A stretch of 64,000 nt of DNA from JAHJQZ01 sp963675235 (GTDB lineage: Bacteria; Pseudomonadota; Alphaproteobacteria; Rhizobiales; Devosiaceae), in the NCBI GenBank assembly GCA_963675235.2, contig CAXXFU010000017.1, positions 1 through 64,000 of the forward strand. Reading direction: 5' to 3'. Below, piece by piece: positions 51,193-59,475 of this stretch. The first letter of the stretch is position 1, and each line of letters starts with the position of its first letter. Position numbers and translations under genes: made by a program. Below the pieces are notes generated by a model. That model did no database searches, was not told where the DNA came from, and saw only the letters and a list, made by a program, of their open reading frames with translations.

Positions 51193-52215
51193 ATGGATAC
51201 CGTTCTCGTCACGGGCTGTTCCGGTTTTGTCGGCGGCCATCTCGTCTTTCAGCTTTTGCAGCAAGGTTATCGTGTTCGTGGCAGTTTGCGGTCGCTTTCG
51301 CGCGCAGACAAGGTCATCGCCGAACTTTCTGCCGCCGGCGCTGATACAGATCAACTCGAATTCGTTCAATTGGACCTGCTTGACGATTCTGGCTGGGTTG
51401 AGGCGATGAAGGACGTTCAATTCGTCCATCATGTCGCCTCGCCCTTTGTCATCTCCATGCCCGAGGACCCCGACGATCTCATCCGTCCGGCAGTGAACGG
51501 CACCGAGCGCGCGCTGAAGGCGGCGCTTGCCGCCGACGTCAAACGCATCGTCGTCACCTCGTCGCTGGCTGCCATCGCCTACGGCCATCCGACCATGCGC
51601 ACCGAGCCGTTTTCAGAAAAGGACTGGACGCAGCTGGACAACGCCATTCCGATCAACGCCTACGTTCGGTCCAAAACCCTGGCCGAGCGCCGCGCCTGGG
51701 AAGTGATGCGCGAGGCCGGGCGCGAGAACGATCTCGCCGTTATAAACCCGAGCGCCATATTCGGCCCGCTGCTCGGCGACGATATCGGCACCTCGGGGCT
51801 GATCATTCGCCGCCTGCTCAACGGCTCGATCCCGGCGACGCCGCGGCTCAATTTCCTGTCGGTCGATGTCCGCGACGTTGCCGCGCTGCACATGGCGGCG
51901 ATGCAGATCGAGGCGGCCGGTGGCCAGCGCTTCCTCACCAGCTCGACCTCGCTCGGCATGCCCGACATGGCGCGCCTGTTGCGCGAAAACTTCCCGGAGG
52001 CGGCCCGGCGCGTTCCGGTGCTGACAATTCCAGACTGGCTGGCCCGGCTCTATGCCCTCATCGACAGGGAACTGCGCGACAATTCCCAGGAGATCGGCCT
52101 TGTCCGCAAGGCCAACGCCTCCCGCGCCGAGATACTCGTCGGCCGCAAGCTCATCACCTCCGAGGAGGCGTTCCTGGCCATGGCCCGTTCGATGATCGAA
52201 GGCGGACTGGTATAA
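51193..52215 (+). CDS. NAD-dependent epimerase / dihydroflavonol-4-reductase-like
   Basis: The 340-residue extended SDR has the N-terminal motif VLVTGCSGFVGGHLV, the substrate-proximal HHVASPF, an Ser in VVTSSLAA and catalytic YVRSK (residues about 156-160). PSAIFGPLLGDDI follows. Such proteins reduce carbonyls or act as sugar epimerases. The start at 51193 has GAGG upstream. Its divergent TetR neighbour is the likely regulator. Substrate unknown. Confidence 0.88.
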   Translation: MDTVLVTGCSGFVGGHLVFQLLQQGYRVRGSLRSLSRADKVIAELSAAGADTDQLEFVQLDLLDDSGWVEAMKDVQFVHHVASPFVISMPEDPDDLIRPAVNGTERALKAALAADVKRIVVTSSLAAIAYGHPTMRTEPFSEKDWTQLDNAIPINAYVRSKTLAERRAWEVMREAGRENDLAVINPSAIFGPLLGDDIGTSGLIIRRLLNGSIPATPRLNFLSVDVRDVAALHMAAMQIEAAGGQRFLTSSTSLGMPDMARLLRENFPEAARRVPVLTIPDWLARLYALIDRELRDNSQEIGLVRKANASRAEILVGRKLITSEEAFLAMARSMIEGGLV

Positions 52216-52349
52216 CCGCCCCGGCCCGCCCGGCGCCGCGGCGTCCGGTCTCACATCGCAGTCGGACTAAAAAAAGGGCTAGGCGTTGCGGCCCGAATTG
52301 GGTAAAGAACCGCGATCCCGCTCGTGATGTGCGCGGGATCGATCAGGAC

Positions 52350-52425
52350 GGGGCTGTAGCTCAGTTGGGAGAGCGCAACGTTCGCAATGTTGAGGTCAGG
52401 GGTTCGATTCCCCTCAGCTCCACCA
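52350..52425 (+). tRNA. tRNA-Ala (anticodon CGC)
   Basis: The 76-base sequence folds as a tRNA. The acceptor stem GGGGCTG pairs with CAGCTCC (one G-T pair). The D arm is GCTC/GAGC, and the anticodon stem CAACG/TGTTG encloses loop TTCGCAA with anticodon CGC (reads GCG, Ala). The variable loop is AGGTC, and the T arm AGGGG-TTCGATT-CCCCT is followed by encoded ACCA. Confidence 0.96.
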
Positions 52426-52869
52426 TCCTGAATGTCGGCAGACATAAACTATATTTTTCAGTTATTTAGCTTTTATTCGTTGTCAAGCACGTACCCATTT
52501 GAGTGCCCATTCTGCGTACCCGAATGCAAGGCGTGGCGGTTTGCCTTTGCCGCCTAGGCCAGTTTGGTTGAAACAGCCGAACTCCGTCTCAGCACACCAA
52601 GGAGGCGGACTCTCGACCCAACCGGCACCCGAGCTCAAGCCCTTCTTGCGCATATTGGCAGCCAAGAAGCCATTCGAGCTCAATACATGAACCTCTCTCC
52701 AGCGTTCTTGGCTGACCGTCACCCGGCAACGACCCAACGCCAAAGGACAACGCCGCACTCCTCAGCATTGTCGAATCGATTGCTGTGAAAAGCGGTCGGG
52801 CGCCTATGCGCCCGAGCCGGACATCCAACCCCCATCGACCAACACCTGAAAGCGGACAGTCGCTTTTTG
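52426..52869. other. region 3' of the tRNA, possible integration scar
   Basis: Immediately after the tRNA the sequence becomes less GC-rich (52440-52490), then carries overlapping short frames on both strands that do not look like intact genes. This is where site-specific elements often integrate. I found no repeat of the tRNA 3' end within the window and no integrase, so only a faint, possibly old scar can be proposed. Confidence 0.35.
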
Positions 52870-53793
52870 CTAGCTGACCGTGGGAAAAGCGTTCGGGTTC
52901 TTCGAGTTGCGTCCCAGCTCCTCGGCCAAAAAGTCGAAGACCAGCCGCACCCTTCGGCTTGTGCTGACTTCGCGGTGCACTGTCAGCCAGATCGGCAGTT
53001 TGAGAGGCGGCAAGTCAGGAAGAACGCGGGACACGCCTGGCTCATGATCGGCCGTTGCCTCAAAGAAAATGCCGACGCCGGCTCCGGTTTTCATCAGCTG
53101 CCATTGCACCAAATGGTTCGAGGTCAGGACCTTGAAATGATCTCGGTCGACATTGAGTCCCATCGCCCGAAGCGCCTTGATCAGCACATCGGATTCATCA
53201 AAGCCGATGAAGTCGGCCTTGAGCAGATCATCCGGCGTTTTCGGTCGGCCTATGCTGCGAAGGTAATCGTCCGATGCGTAAAGTCGACCAACGCTTTCGC
53301 CGACCTTTCTGGTTACGAGATCCAGCTCCGATGGCAGGAAATTGCGCAGTGCTATATCGGCTTCCCGGCGGCGCAGATCGATCGGTTCATTCGACGCGAC
53401 GATTTCGATTTCGATCCCGGGATAGTTGTTCCGAAGCCTGGAAATCAATGGCGCAAGCAAGAATGCCGAGTCGAATTCGCTGGCCGTGATGCGAATCTGC
53501 CCCGAGATTTCCATCGTGCGTCCGGATGCCGCCAGGGATAACTGTCCTGCCGCCTCGGACATGGCCCGCACGTAGTCGAGCAAATCCGTGCCGGTCGGCG
53601 TCAGCACAAGCCCGCGCCCGGTTCTTTCGAATAGCAGGACGCCGAGCTCCGCTTCGAGCGCCTCGACCTGCCGCCCGACCGTGGATTGGGCCATGCCAAG
53701 TGCACGCGCGGCGGCGGAAAGCGAACCTTCTTCCGCGGTGATCAGGAACGCCCGCGCACGATTCCAGTCAAAATTGACGTTCAGCCATCTCAT
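52870..53793 (-). CDS. LysR family transcriptional regulator
   Basis: The 307-residue regulator has an N-terminal LysR helix-turn-helix (SLSAAARALGMAQSTVGRQVEALE, about residues 24-47) and a periplasmic-binding-type effector domain. ATG 53793 is used; one at 53805 is equally possible, as neither has a clear ribosome site. It diverges from a quinone-oxidoreductase-like gene 99 bp away and probably controls it. Confidence 0.88.
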   Translation of the reverse strand: MRWLNVNFDWNRARAFLITAEEGSLSAAARALGMAQSTVGRQVEALEAELGVLLFERTGRGLVLTPTGTDLLDYVRAMSEAAGQLSLAASGRTMEISGQIRITASEFDSAFLLAPLISRLRNNYPGIEIEIVASNEPIDLRRREADIALRNFLPSELDLVTRKVGESVGRLYASDDYLRSIGRPKTPDDLLKADFIGFDESDVLIKALRAMGLNVDRDHFKVLTSNHLVQWQLMKTGAGVGIFFEATADHEPGVSRVLPDLPPLKLPIWLTVHREVSTSRRVRLVFDFLAEELGRNSKNPNAFPTVS

Positions 53794-53892
53794 GCAAAAA
53801 CGCATATCACAATCGCAAAACTGGTCAATTCAATATGCAAATACGCAGTGATAGGACAAGCCATCACAGCCAACATTTGATGGAGCACGCAA

Positions 53893-54891
53893 ATGAGAGC
53901 CTCAATCAGCGACAGGTATGGACCTGCCGAAAGTGTCACCCTGACGAATACTGCCAAGCCGCGTCCGAAGGACGGCGAAGTTCTGGTCAAAGTGACCGCC
54001 ACAACGGTCAACGCAGCGGACTGGCGGATGCGATCCGCGCAGTTCCCCAAGGGCATGTGGCTTATGGGACGACTGATGAGTGGCGTATTCCGCCCGCGCC
54101 GGAAGGTGCTCGGCAGCGAGTTTGCCGGCTTCATCGAAGCCTTGGGTCCGGGCGTAGATGCCTATCGCGTCGGAGACCGCGTTTTCGGCATGTCAGAGGA
54201 CAGAGGTGCGCATGCCGACTATCTGGTCATGCCCGTTGACGGTGCATTGGCGCCCACTCCGCCCGAGATGAGTGACGAAGACGCTGTGTCACTGCCATTC
54301 GGGACGGTTTGCGCTTTGGTGTTTCTTCACGACCATGCCGGGCTGCGGCCACGCCAACGACTTCTCATCACCGGCGCGTCCGGCGGTGTTGGCGCCTTTG
54401 CCGTGCAGGTTGCCAGGCACCTTGGCGCCGAAATCACAGCGCTCGCGAGCGAGGCCAATCATGTGACCTTGCAGTCGCTCGGTGCGGATCTGACCATCGA
54501 CTACAACAAGACCGACATCACAAAGAGTGGACTTGAATTCGATGTGGTGCTGGACACGGTCGGCATGCTCGGCGTTGCCGAGGCAAAACGTCTGCTGGTG
54601 CGGAACGGCGTGTTTCTTCCACTGGAATTCGGTGTGCCAGAAATGATTCACGCGCTGACCGCGAAACTGTTTGGCGGTCCGAAGATTGTGCTCGGCGTAA
54701 GCGTGGCGACCAAAACGCTGATCAATCGCGTGGCGGCTCTCGCCAGGCAGGGCGTACTGCGGCCGGTGATTGACAGCCGCTATCCGTTCGAGGATATCGC
54801 CGAGGCCTATCGCCGCGCCGAAACCCGTCACAAAACGGGCAGCATCGTAGTCGTACTTTCTCCGCCGCGCCTTTCCGACCGGGCTGCTTGA
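53893..54891 (+). CDS. NAD(P)-dependent alcohol dehydrogenase / quinone oxidoreductase (MDR)
   Basis: The 332-residue medium-chain reductase has an N-terminal GroES-like domain (VLGSEFAGFIEALGPGVDAYRVGDRVFG) and a Rossmann motif GASGGVGAFAVQVARHLGA. It lacks the catalytic-zinc cysteine/histidine set, placing it in the zinc-free quinone-oxidoreductase branch. It is divergent from a LysR gene, the usual arrangement for inducible detoxification. No partner gene follows: a gene-free 286 bp separates it from the HxlR gene. Confidence 0.9.
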   Translation: MRASISDRYGPAESVTLTNTAKPRPKDGEVLVKVTATTVNAADWRMRSAQFPKGMWLMGRLMSGVFRPRRKVLGSEFAGFIEALGPGVDAYRVGDRVFGMSEDRGAHADYLVMPVDGALAPTPPEMSDEDAVSLPFGTVCALVFLHDHAGLRPRQRLLITGASGGVGAFAVQVARHLGAEITALASEANHVTLQSLGADLTIDYNKTDITKSGLEFDVVLDTVGMLGVAEAKRLLVRNGVFLPLEFGVPEMIHALTAKLFGGPKIVLGVSVATKTLINRVAALARQGVLRPVIDSRYPFEDIAEAYRRAETRHKTGSIVVVLSPPRLSDRAA

Positions 54892-55177
54892 GTCTTTGAA
54901 CTCAACTCGTCGGACTCGCGACTTCCGGCATCGCAAATGGCCTGATGCCACGCCACCCGGATCGTTCTGAAAAACCATAGGCCATGTGCCCGGGCCTGGT
55001 GTCAGGCCGGAAATGTCCCCGGCAGGCAATCAGGCAAGCGAGCCATCGGCATTTCATCGGGATTGGGCCTCGATGAGTGTTTGCCGCTCGATCGACCGAC
55101 TCTCTTGTGCCGATCCGGAATGGATGGACTCGCCTCATTCCGGAAGCTGTCAGTCGCCGTCTCGGGCAAAAATCCGG

Positions 55178-55561
55178 CTATTGGGAAACCGGCTCGCCTT
55201 CGAGCATTCTGCGTCCGGCTTCGCTTTCCTTCAGACGATGACCAACATCGACGATGGCCGCGATGGCAGGTACGAGCTCTTGCCCCATCGCTGTCAATTC
55301 GTACTCGACGGATGGTGGAGAGGTCGGCCTCACCGTCCGCGAGACGACGCCGCGCGCCTCGAGTTCCCTCAGTCTTTGGGTGAGAACCTTGGCCGAAACT
55401 GGCGGGATATCGACCCTGAGTTCGTTAAACCGCCGCGGACCGCCGCGCAGGTACCAGATGACGTTCGGCGTCCAGGCGCCTCCCAGAACCGACATGCAGT
55501 CGGTCAGGGTGCACCTCGCCGGAACCTCGGGGCTCTTGTTGTGTCTTACCTTGAGTGCCAT
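55178..55561 (-). CDS. HxlR family transcriptional regulator
   Basis: The 127-residue winged-helix protein is of the HxlR type: CTLTDCMSVLGGAWTPNVIWYLRGGPRRFNELR, then SAKVLTQRLRELEARGVVSR. Cysteines at residues 17 and 22 could be redox-sensing, as in related quinone/aldehyde-responsive regulators (inference). It is divergent from a flavodoxin-like oxidoreductase, with two related palindromes between, and is the likely repressor. Confidence 0.92.
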   Translation of the reverse strand: MALKVRHNKSPEVPARCTLTDCMSVLGGAWTPNVIWYLRGGPRRFNELRVDIPPVSAKVLTQRLRELEARGVVSRTVRPTSPPSVEYELTAMGQELVPAIAAIVDVGHRLKESEAGRRMLEGEPVSQ

Positions 55562-55572
55562 GGTTTCTAACA

Positions 55573-55632
55573 GTTACCATATGGAAACTCGATAATGAAG
55601 TGATTTTTTGGTCTCTGGTTGCCAAAGGTAAC
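55573..55632. promoter_or_regulatory. two HxlR candidate operators
   Basis: GTTACCAT-ATGGAAAC (55573-55588) and GTTGCC-AAA-GGTAAC (55618-55632) share the GTTnCC/GGnAAC arms with one mismatch each. Their centres are about 45 bp apart, in the divergent region. The first sits 12 bp from the hxlR start. Confidence 0.65.
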
Positions 55633-55694
55633 CATGATTTCCTAGATCGAGACAGGCGTCGCAAAACGTGGCGCCTCACGACAAGGAGATGAAA

Positions 55695-56306
55695 ATGGTC
55701 AAAGTCGCAATCGTCTATCACTCCGGTTTCGGGCACACCCGCGTCCAGGCCGAAGCTGTCTTATCCGGAATCGAACAGGTCGCGGGAGCGGAGGCCACGT
55801 TGGTCCCGGTCGAAGAGCATGAAACCCGTTGGGAGGAACTGGATAGCGCGGATGCCATCATTCTCGGCGCGCCGACCTACATGGCCGGCCCCTCGGCGCC
55901 GTTCAAGGCTTTCCTCGATGCCACCTCAGGGCGTTGGGCCGAGCAGCGCTGGAAAGACAAACTCGCTGCCGGATTCACCAATTCTGCCGGCATCAATGGC
56001 GACAAGCTCAACACGCTGCAAAGCTTCAACCTGTTCGCCATGCAACACGGCATGGTCTGGGTGGGGCTCGGCCTGTTGCCGGGCAACCACACGTCCAAGG
56101 GCTCGCCCGAGGACCTGAACCGGCTTGCCGGCTTTCTCGGCGCGATGGCCCAGTCCAATGCGGATCAGGGTCCGGACGTGGTGCCGGCGGGCTCGGATCT
56201 GCGCACGGCGGCGGTGCTCGGCAGGCGTGTTGCCGAGGCCGCGCTGCGGTGGCGTCGTCCCGCCGATCGTGCGTCGCAGCCCGCGCTGGCTAAAGCGGAT
56301 GCCTAG
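55695..56306 (+). CDS. flavodoxin-family NAD(P)H oxidoreductase (WrbA/NQO-like)
   Basis: The 203-residue protein has a flavodoxin FMN-loop (VYHSGFGHTRVQAEAV), an EEHETRWEELDSADAIILGAPTYMAGPSAPF segment and a central NSAGINGDKLNTLQ. It probably reduces quinones via FMN. The start at 55695 has AAGGAG six bases upstream; the ATG at 55689 is too close to it. Divergent HxlR control is likely. It heads a run with an NTF2-like protein and a tautomerase, overlapping the former. Confidence 0.88.
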   Translation: MVKVAIVYHSGFGHTRVQAEAVLSGIEQVAGAEATLVPVEEHETRWEELDSADAIILGAPTYMAGPSAPFKAFLDATSGRWAEQRWKDKLAAGFTNSAGINGDKLNTLQSFNLFAMQHGMVWVGLGLLPGNHTSKGSPEDLNRLAGFLGAMAQSNADQGPDVVPAGSDLRTAAVLGRRVAEAALRWRRPADRASQPALAKADA

Positions 56307-56709
56307 CATGCAGGGCGCATTTGAGGCGGTCACGAACGTGCTGCTGACCTATTTCGACGGACTCTACCATGCCGACACGGCGCGGCTGTCGAAGGTCTTT
56401 CACCCCGAGGCGATCTACGCTTCCGCCACCGGCGGCGCATTCATCCGTCTTGCTATGGCCGACTATTTCGCCGTGGTCGATCAGCGCGAGCCACCCGCCG
56501 CCCGCAACGAAACCCGCCGCGACGAGATCGTCTCGATCACCTTCGCCGGGGCGGACACTGCACTCGCCATCGTGCGCTGCGCCATCGGCGAAAAGCACTT
56601 CACAGACTTCCTGAGCCTGGTCCGGCTCGACGGCGAATGGCGCATCATCTCGAAGGTCTTCCACTTCGACATCGTCGCGGCGGCATCACACGGAAACCCC
56701 GGAGACTGA
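56299..56709 (+). CDS. NTF2-like / lumazine-binding-like protein
   Basis: The 136-residue protein has the SnoaL/NTF2 cone fold pattern: YFDGLYHADTARLSKVFHPEAIYA at the N-terminus, then FTDFLSLVRLDGEWRIISKVFHF near the end. The family includes polyketide cyclases and unassigned small-molecule binders. The ATG at 56299 overlaps the previous gene's end; 56308 is an alternative. It sits in the HxlR-controlled run. Confidence 0.85.
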   Translation: MPSMQGAFEAVTNVLLTYFDGLYHADTARLSKVFHPEAIYASATGGAFIRLAMADYFAVVDQREPPAARNETRRDEIVSITFAGADTALAIVRCAIGEKHFTDFLSLVRLDGEWRIISKVFHFDIVAAASHGNPGD

Positions 56710-56710
56710 A

Positions 56711-56917
56711 ATGCCCTATGTCAACATCCAGATTACCAGAGAAGGTGTGAGTGCGGACGAGAAGGCCAGACTGATCGCCGGGGTAACCGACCTTCTGGCC
56801 GATGTGCTCGGAAAAGACCCGGCCACCACTTTCGTCGTCATCGACGAAGTGGATCTGGAGAATTGGGGCATTGGCGGCCTGCCGGTGCCGGAGTTCCGCC
56901 GCAGCCGGAAGCCCTGA
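56711..56917 (+). CDS. 4-oxalocrotonate tautomerase family protein
   Basis: The 68-residue protein begins MPYVNIQITREGVSADEKARLI. After Met removal, Pro1 is the catalytic base of this family. The core VTDLLADVLGKDPATTFVVIDEV is typical. It is the last gene of the flavodoxin run (1 bp after the previous stop), suggesting joint processing of an aromatic or quinone-like compound (inference). Confidence 0.9.
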   Translation: MPYVNIQITREGVSADEKARLIAGVTDLLADVLGKDPATTFVVIDEVDLENWGIGGLPVPEFRRSRKP

Positions 56918-57538
56918 TCCCCGCTTACCGCCGCCGCGGCAGGTTTCGCCGCGGCGGTTTCAAGTCGGATTGAACAAGAGACCGCCAGGCTGTGCTGCCC
57001 CTGGCTGCGCCGCGGTTATTGCTAGCGGGGCAGTGACCATCACCGGTCGCGATTCCGATACGCCGATCGCCACACAAGCGGCCGATCTGCTGCACGCCCC
57101 ATTTCGCTCGTTGTAGAGACCATGCCCATTGCCCACACGTGGACACTGCGTCGCCAAGAACGATAGCTCCTTCGCAAGCGTCCTTTCAGACCTCAGGGGC
57201 TTTCCGGCCTGTACTCGATAGCCGACATTCATTTCGACACACTCGGGCGACAAGTCGTCACAATTGCGCAATCGCGACTGTGGGGCTGTAGCGCGGCGTC
57301 GCGGCAAGACACCAAGTGGCCTGTGCGGATTGCCCGCAAGGGCTTCTTTTCTCGCGAGTCAAACGAGTTTTTGAGAGATGCAGTTTCGCATTCGCTTCAT
57401 CGGCAATTCTCAACCGGCTGCTTCGGGCGGCAGGCTTTTGCTTCTCGACTGGCTACGAGTTGGGGATGCTTGGTGTTCCGATCATTAGTCGAGGGCGCGC
57501 GGGGCAATAACGACGATCCGATACCTGTTTGAGCAAAA
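56918..57538. other. gene-free region
   Basis: After the tautomerase terminator I see only short unsupported frames. The last 60 bases before the regulatory repeats become AT-rich. No RNA gene or mobile element was recognised. Confidence 0.55.
56931..56960 (+). terminator. terminator after the tautomerase gene
   Basis: CCGCCGCGGC (56931-56940) and GCCGCGGCGG (56948-56957) pair perfectly around a 7-base loop, and TTT follows. Confidence 0.8.
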
Positions 57539-57567
57539 TGTCACATTCGGTTCACACGCACTTCACA
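57539..57567 (+). promoter_or_regulatory. Pho-box-like triple direct repeat
   Basis: TGTCACA (57539-57545), GTTCACA (57550-57556) and CTTCACA (57561-57567) recur with an 11-bp period, the spacing of PhoB half-sites (consensus CTGTCAT). They lie 36-64 bp upstream of the deoR start, where an activator would overlap the -35 region. Confidence 0.55.
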
Positions 57568-57581
57568 TGAAGTTGCTTAAA

Positions 57582-57601
57582 CGAGCAAAATAGGATGCTC
57601 G
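57582..57601. promoter_or_regulatory. CGAGCA/TGCTCG inverted repeat at the deoR start
   Basis: CGAGCA (57582-57587) and TGCTCG (57596-57601) form a dyad ending one base before the deoR ATG. The 9-mer GAGCAAAAT occurs here (57583-57591) and again at 57531-57539. It is a candidate autoregulatory operator. Confidence 0.5.
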
Positions 57602-57602
57602 T

Positions 57603-58373
57603 ATGGACAGGCAGTCTTGGATCCTCGCTGAAGCGCAGCGTCACGGGCGCGTCTCGGTTGACGCCCTTGCCGACGAGCTCGGCGTTTCCACGCACACGAT
57701 CCGCCGCGATATCAATGTCTTGTGCGAACAGAGCAAGCTGAGGCGTCTGCATGGCGGCGCCGAATACATCGACGGCAGCGCCAACATGCCGTATGGGGCG
57801 CGCGCCGTTCTGCACGCCGCCGCAAAGCAGAATATCGCCCGCGAAGCGGCGCGGCATGTGCCGAATGGATCGACTGTGTTCATCTCCATCGGCACGACGC
57901 CGGCCTTCGTAGCCTCCGCACTCTCCGACAAGGAAAGCCTCACAGTCGTCACCAACAATCTGAACGCGGCCATGGCGGTTTCCGAGGCCAGCGGCAACAG
58001 GGTCATCGTGCCCGGCGGCGTGCTGCGCCTGCCCGACCGCGACATTCTCAACCAGGCCTCGATCGACCTGTTCAGCGCCTATCGCGCGGATATCGGCATA
58101 TACGGCGTCGGCGGCATCGACCGGGATGGTAGCCTGCTCGATTTCTACGAAGAGGAGGTCCGGATCAGGCAGGCCATCCGCGCCAACGCCCGCCTGTCCA
58201 TGCTCGTTGCCGACAAGACCAAATTCGGGCGCCGTGCCGCCGCCGTGGGCGGCAGTCTGTCGGAAGCCGATCTGCTCGTCATCGACGAAGTGCCTGGCGC
58301 CGACTTCGCCCCGCTTCTCGAAGACCTGCCCGGCCGGCTCGTGGTCGCGCAAAAGGAGTGGCAAGCGCAATGA
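57603..58373 (+). CDS. DeoR/GlpR family transcriptional regulator
   Basis: The 256-residue protein has the DeoR helix-turn-helix VSVDALADELGVSTHTIRRDI and the LRRLHGGA motif. A sugar-phosphate-binding domain follows with FISIGTTPAFVA and GGVLRLPDRDILNQASIDLF. GlpR relatives respond to glycerol-3-phosphate. Its TGA overlaps the ATG of the ABC ATPase gene, so it is the first gene of the operon. Confidence 0.94.
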   Translation: MDRQSWILAEAQRHGRVSVDALADELGVSTHTIRRDINVLCEQSKLRRLHGGAEYIDGSANMPYGARAVLHAAAKQNIAREAARHVPNGSTVFISIGTTPAFVASALSDKESLTVVTNNLNAAMAVSEASGNRVIVPGGVLRLPDRDILNQASIDLFSAYRADIGIYGVGGIDRDGSLLDFYEEEVRIRQAIRANARLSMLVADKTKFGRRAAAVGGSLSEADLLVIDEVPGADFAPLLEDLPGRLVVAQKEWQAQ

Positions 58374-59464
58374 CTCCATATCTGACACTTGAGCACGTGC
58401 GGCGACAGTGGAATGGCGAAGGCGGCGTCCGGGACATCAGCCTGTCGGTGGCCGATGGCAGCTTCGTCTCGGTACTCGGCCCGTCGGGATGCGGAAAATC
58501 GACCCTGTTGCGCCTGATCGCCGGCCTGGAGCAACCCGAAAGCGGCACCCTGCACATCAAAGGTCGCGATGTGACCGCCTTGCCGGCCTCGCAGCGCGGC
58601 CTGTCCATGGTCTTTCAGTCCTATGCTCTGTTTCCGCATCTGAGCGTTGCCGAAAACATCCAGTTCGGGCTCAAGGTCCGGCGCATGAAAAAGCAGCAGC
58701 GGCTCGAACGACTGACCGAGGCCGTCGAGATGATGGGGCTATCCGGACTCGAAAGGCGCAAGCCCTCCGAACTGTCGGGCGGTCAGCGCCAGCGCGTCGC
58801 CCTCGCCCGTGCCGTTGTGGCCGGTCATCCGCTCTGCCTGATGGACGAACCGCTCTCCAATCTCGATGCCCGCCTGCGCCATTCCGTGCGCCGCGATATC
58901 AAGGCCCTGCAAAGGCGGCTGAAGCTGACCGTTGTCTATGTCACCCATGACCAGTCCGAGGCCATGAGCCTGTCGGACGAAGTGGTTTTGATGCGCGACG
59001 GCCATATCGAGCAGGTCGGGCCGCCTGATGCGCTTTACGATCATCCAGCCAGCACCTTTGTCGCCGGCTTTGTCGGCGAACCGCCCATGGCCATCATTGC
59101 CGGCGACCGGGTTGGCCTGTCGGCCGGTTTCAGCATCGGCATCCGGCCCGAGCATATACAGCTTGCAGACATCGAGCAGGCCGACATGACCGCTAGAGTG
59201 CTCGATTGCGAGTTCCTCGGCGGTGCCACCCATGTCGTCCTCGACGACGGCGCCTCGAGAGGCCTGGCGCTGGTTGCACCCGGGCGCATCACCTATTCGG
59301 AAGGCCAGATCATCGGCCTTCGTCTGCCGGAACAGAACCGGGTCCTTTTTGACGCCCTCACGGGCCAAGCCAAAAAGGACCCGCAGCAGAATTGCGGGGA
59401 CGACCGTCGCCAAACAGCGCCCCGCGATGGCCGCAAGGCACCTTCACTCCAACAAGAAATCTGA
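58370..59464 (+). CDS. ABC transporter ATP-binding protein, UgpC-like
   Basis: The 364-residue ATPase has Walker A GPSGCGKST, signature LSGGQRQR, Walker B LCLMDEPLSNLD and H-loop VTHDQSEA. A C-terminal regulatory TOBE-type domain (GIRPEHIQL) is typical of the MalK/UgpC class. It precedes, instead of follows, the other components. The C-terminal 40 residues are polar and unusually long. Confidence 0.94.
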   Translation: MTPYLTLEHVRRQWNGEGGVRDISLSVADGSFVSVLGPSGCGKSTLLRLIAGLEQPESGTLHIKGRDVTALPASQRGLSMVFQSYALFPHLSVAENIQFGLKVRRMKKQQRLERLTEAVEMMGLSGLERRKPSELSGGQRQRVALARAVVAGHPLCLMDEPLSNLDARLRHSVRRDIKALQRRLKLTVVYVTHDQSEAMSLSDEVVLMRDGHIEQVGPPDALYDHPASTFVAGFVGEPPMAIIAGDRVGLSAGFSIGIRPEHIQLADIEQADMTARVLDCEFLGGATHVVLDDGASRGLALVAPGRITYSEGQIIGLRLPEQNRVLFDALTGQAKKDPQQNCGDDRRQTAPRDGRKAPSLQQEI

Positions 59465-59475
59465 GAGGAAGCTCC

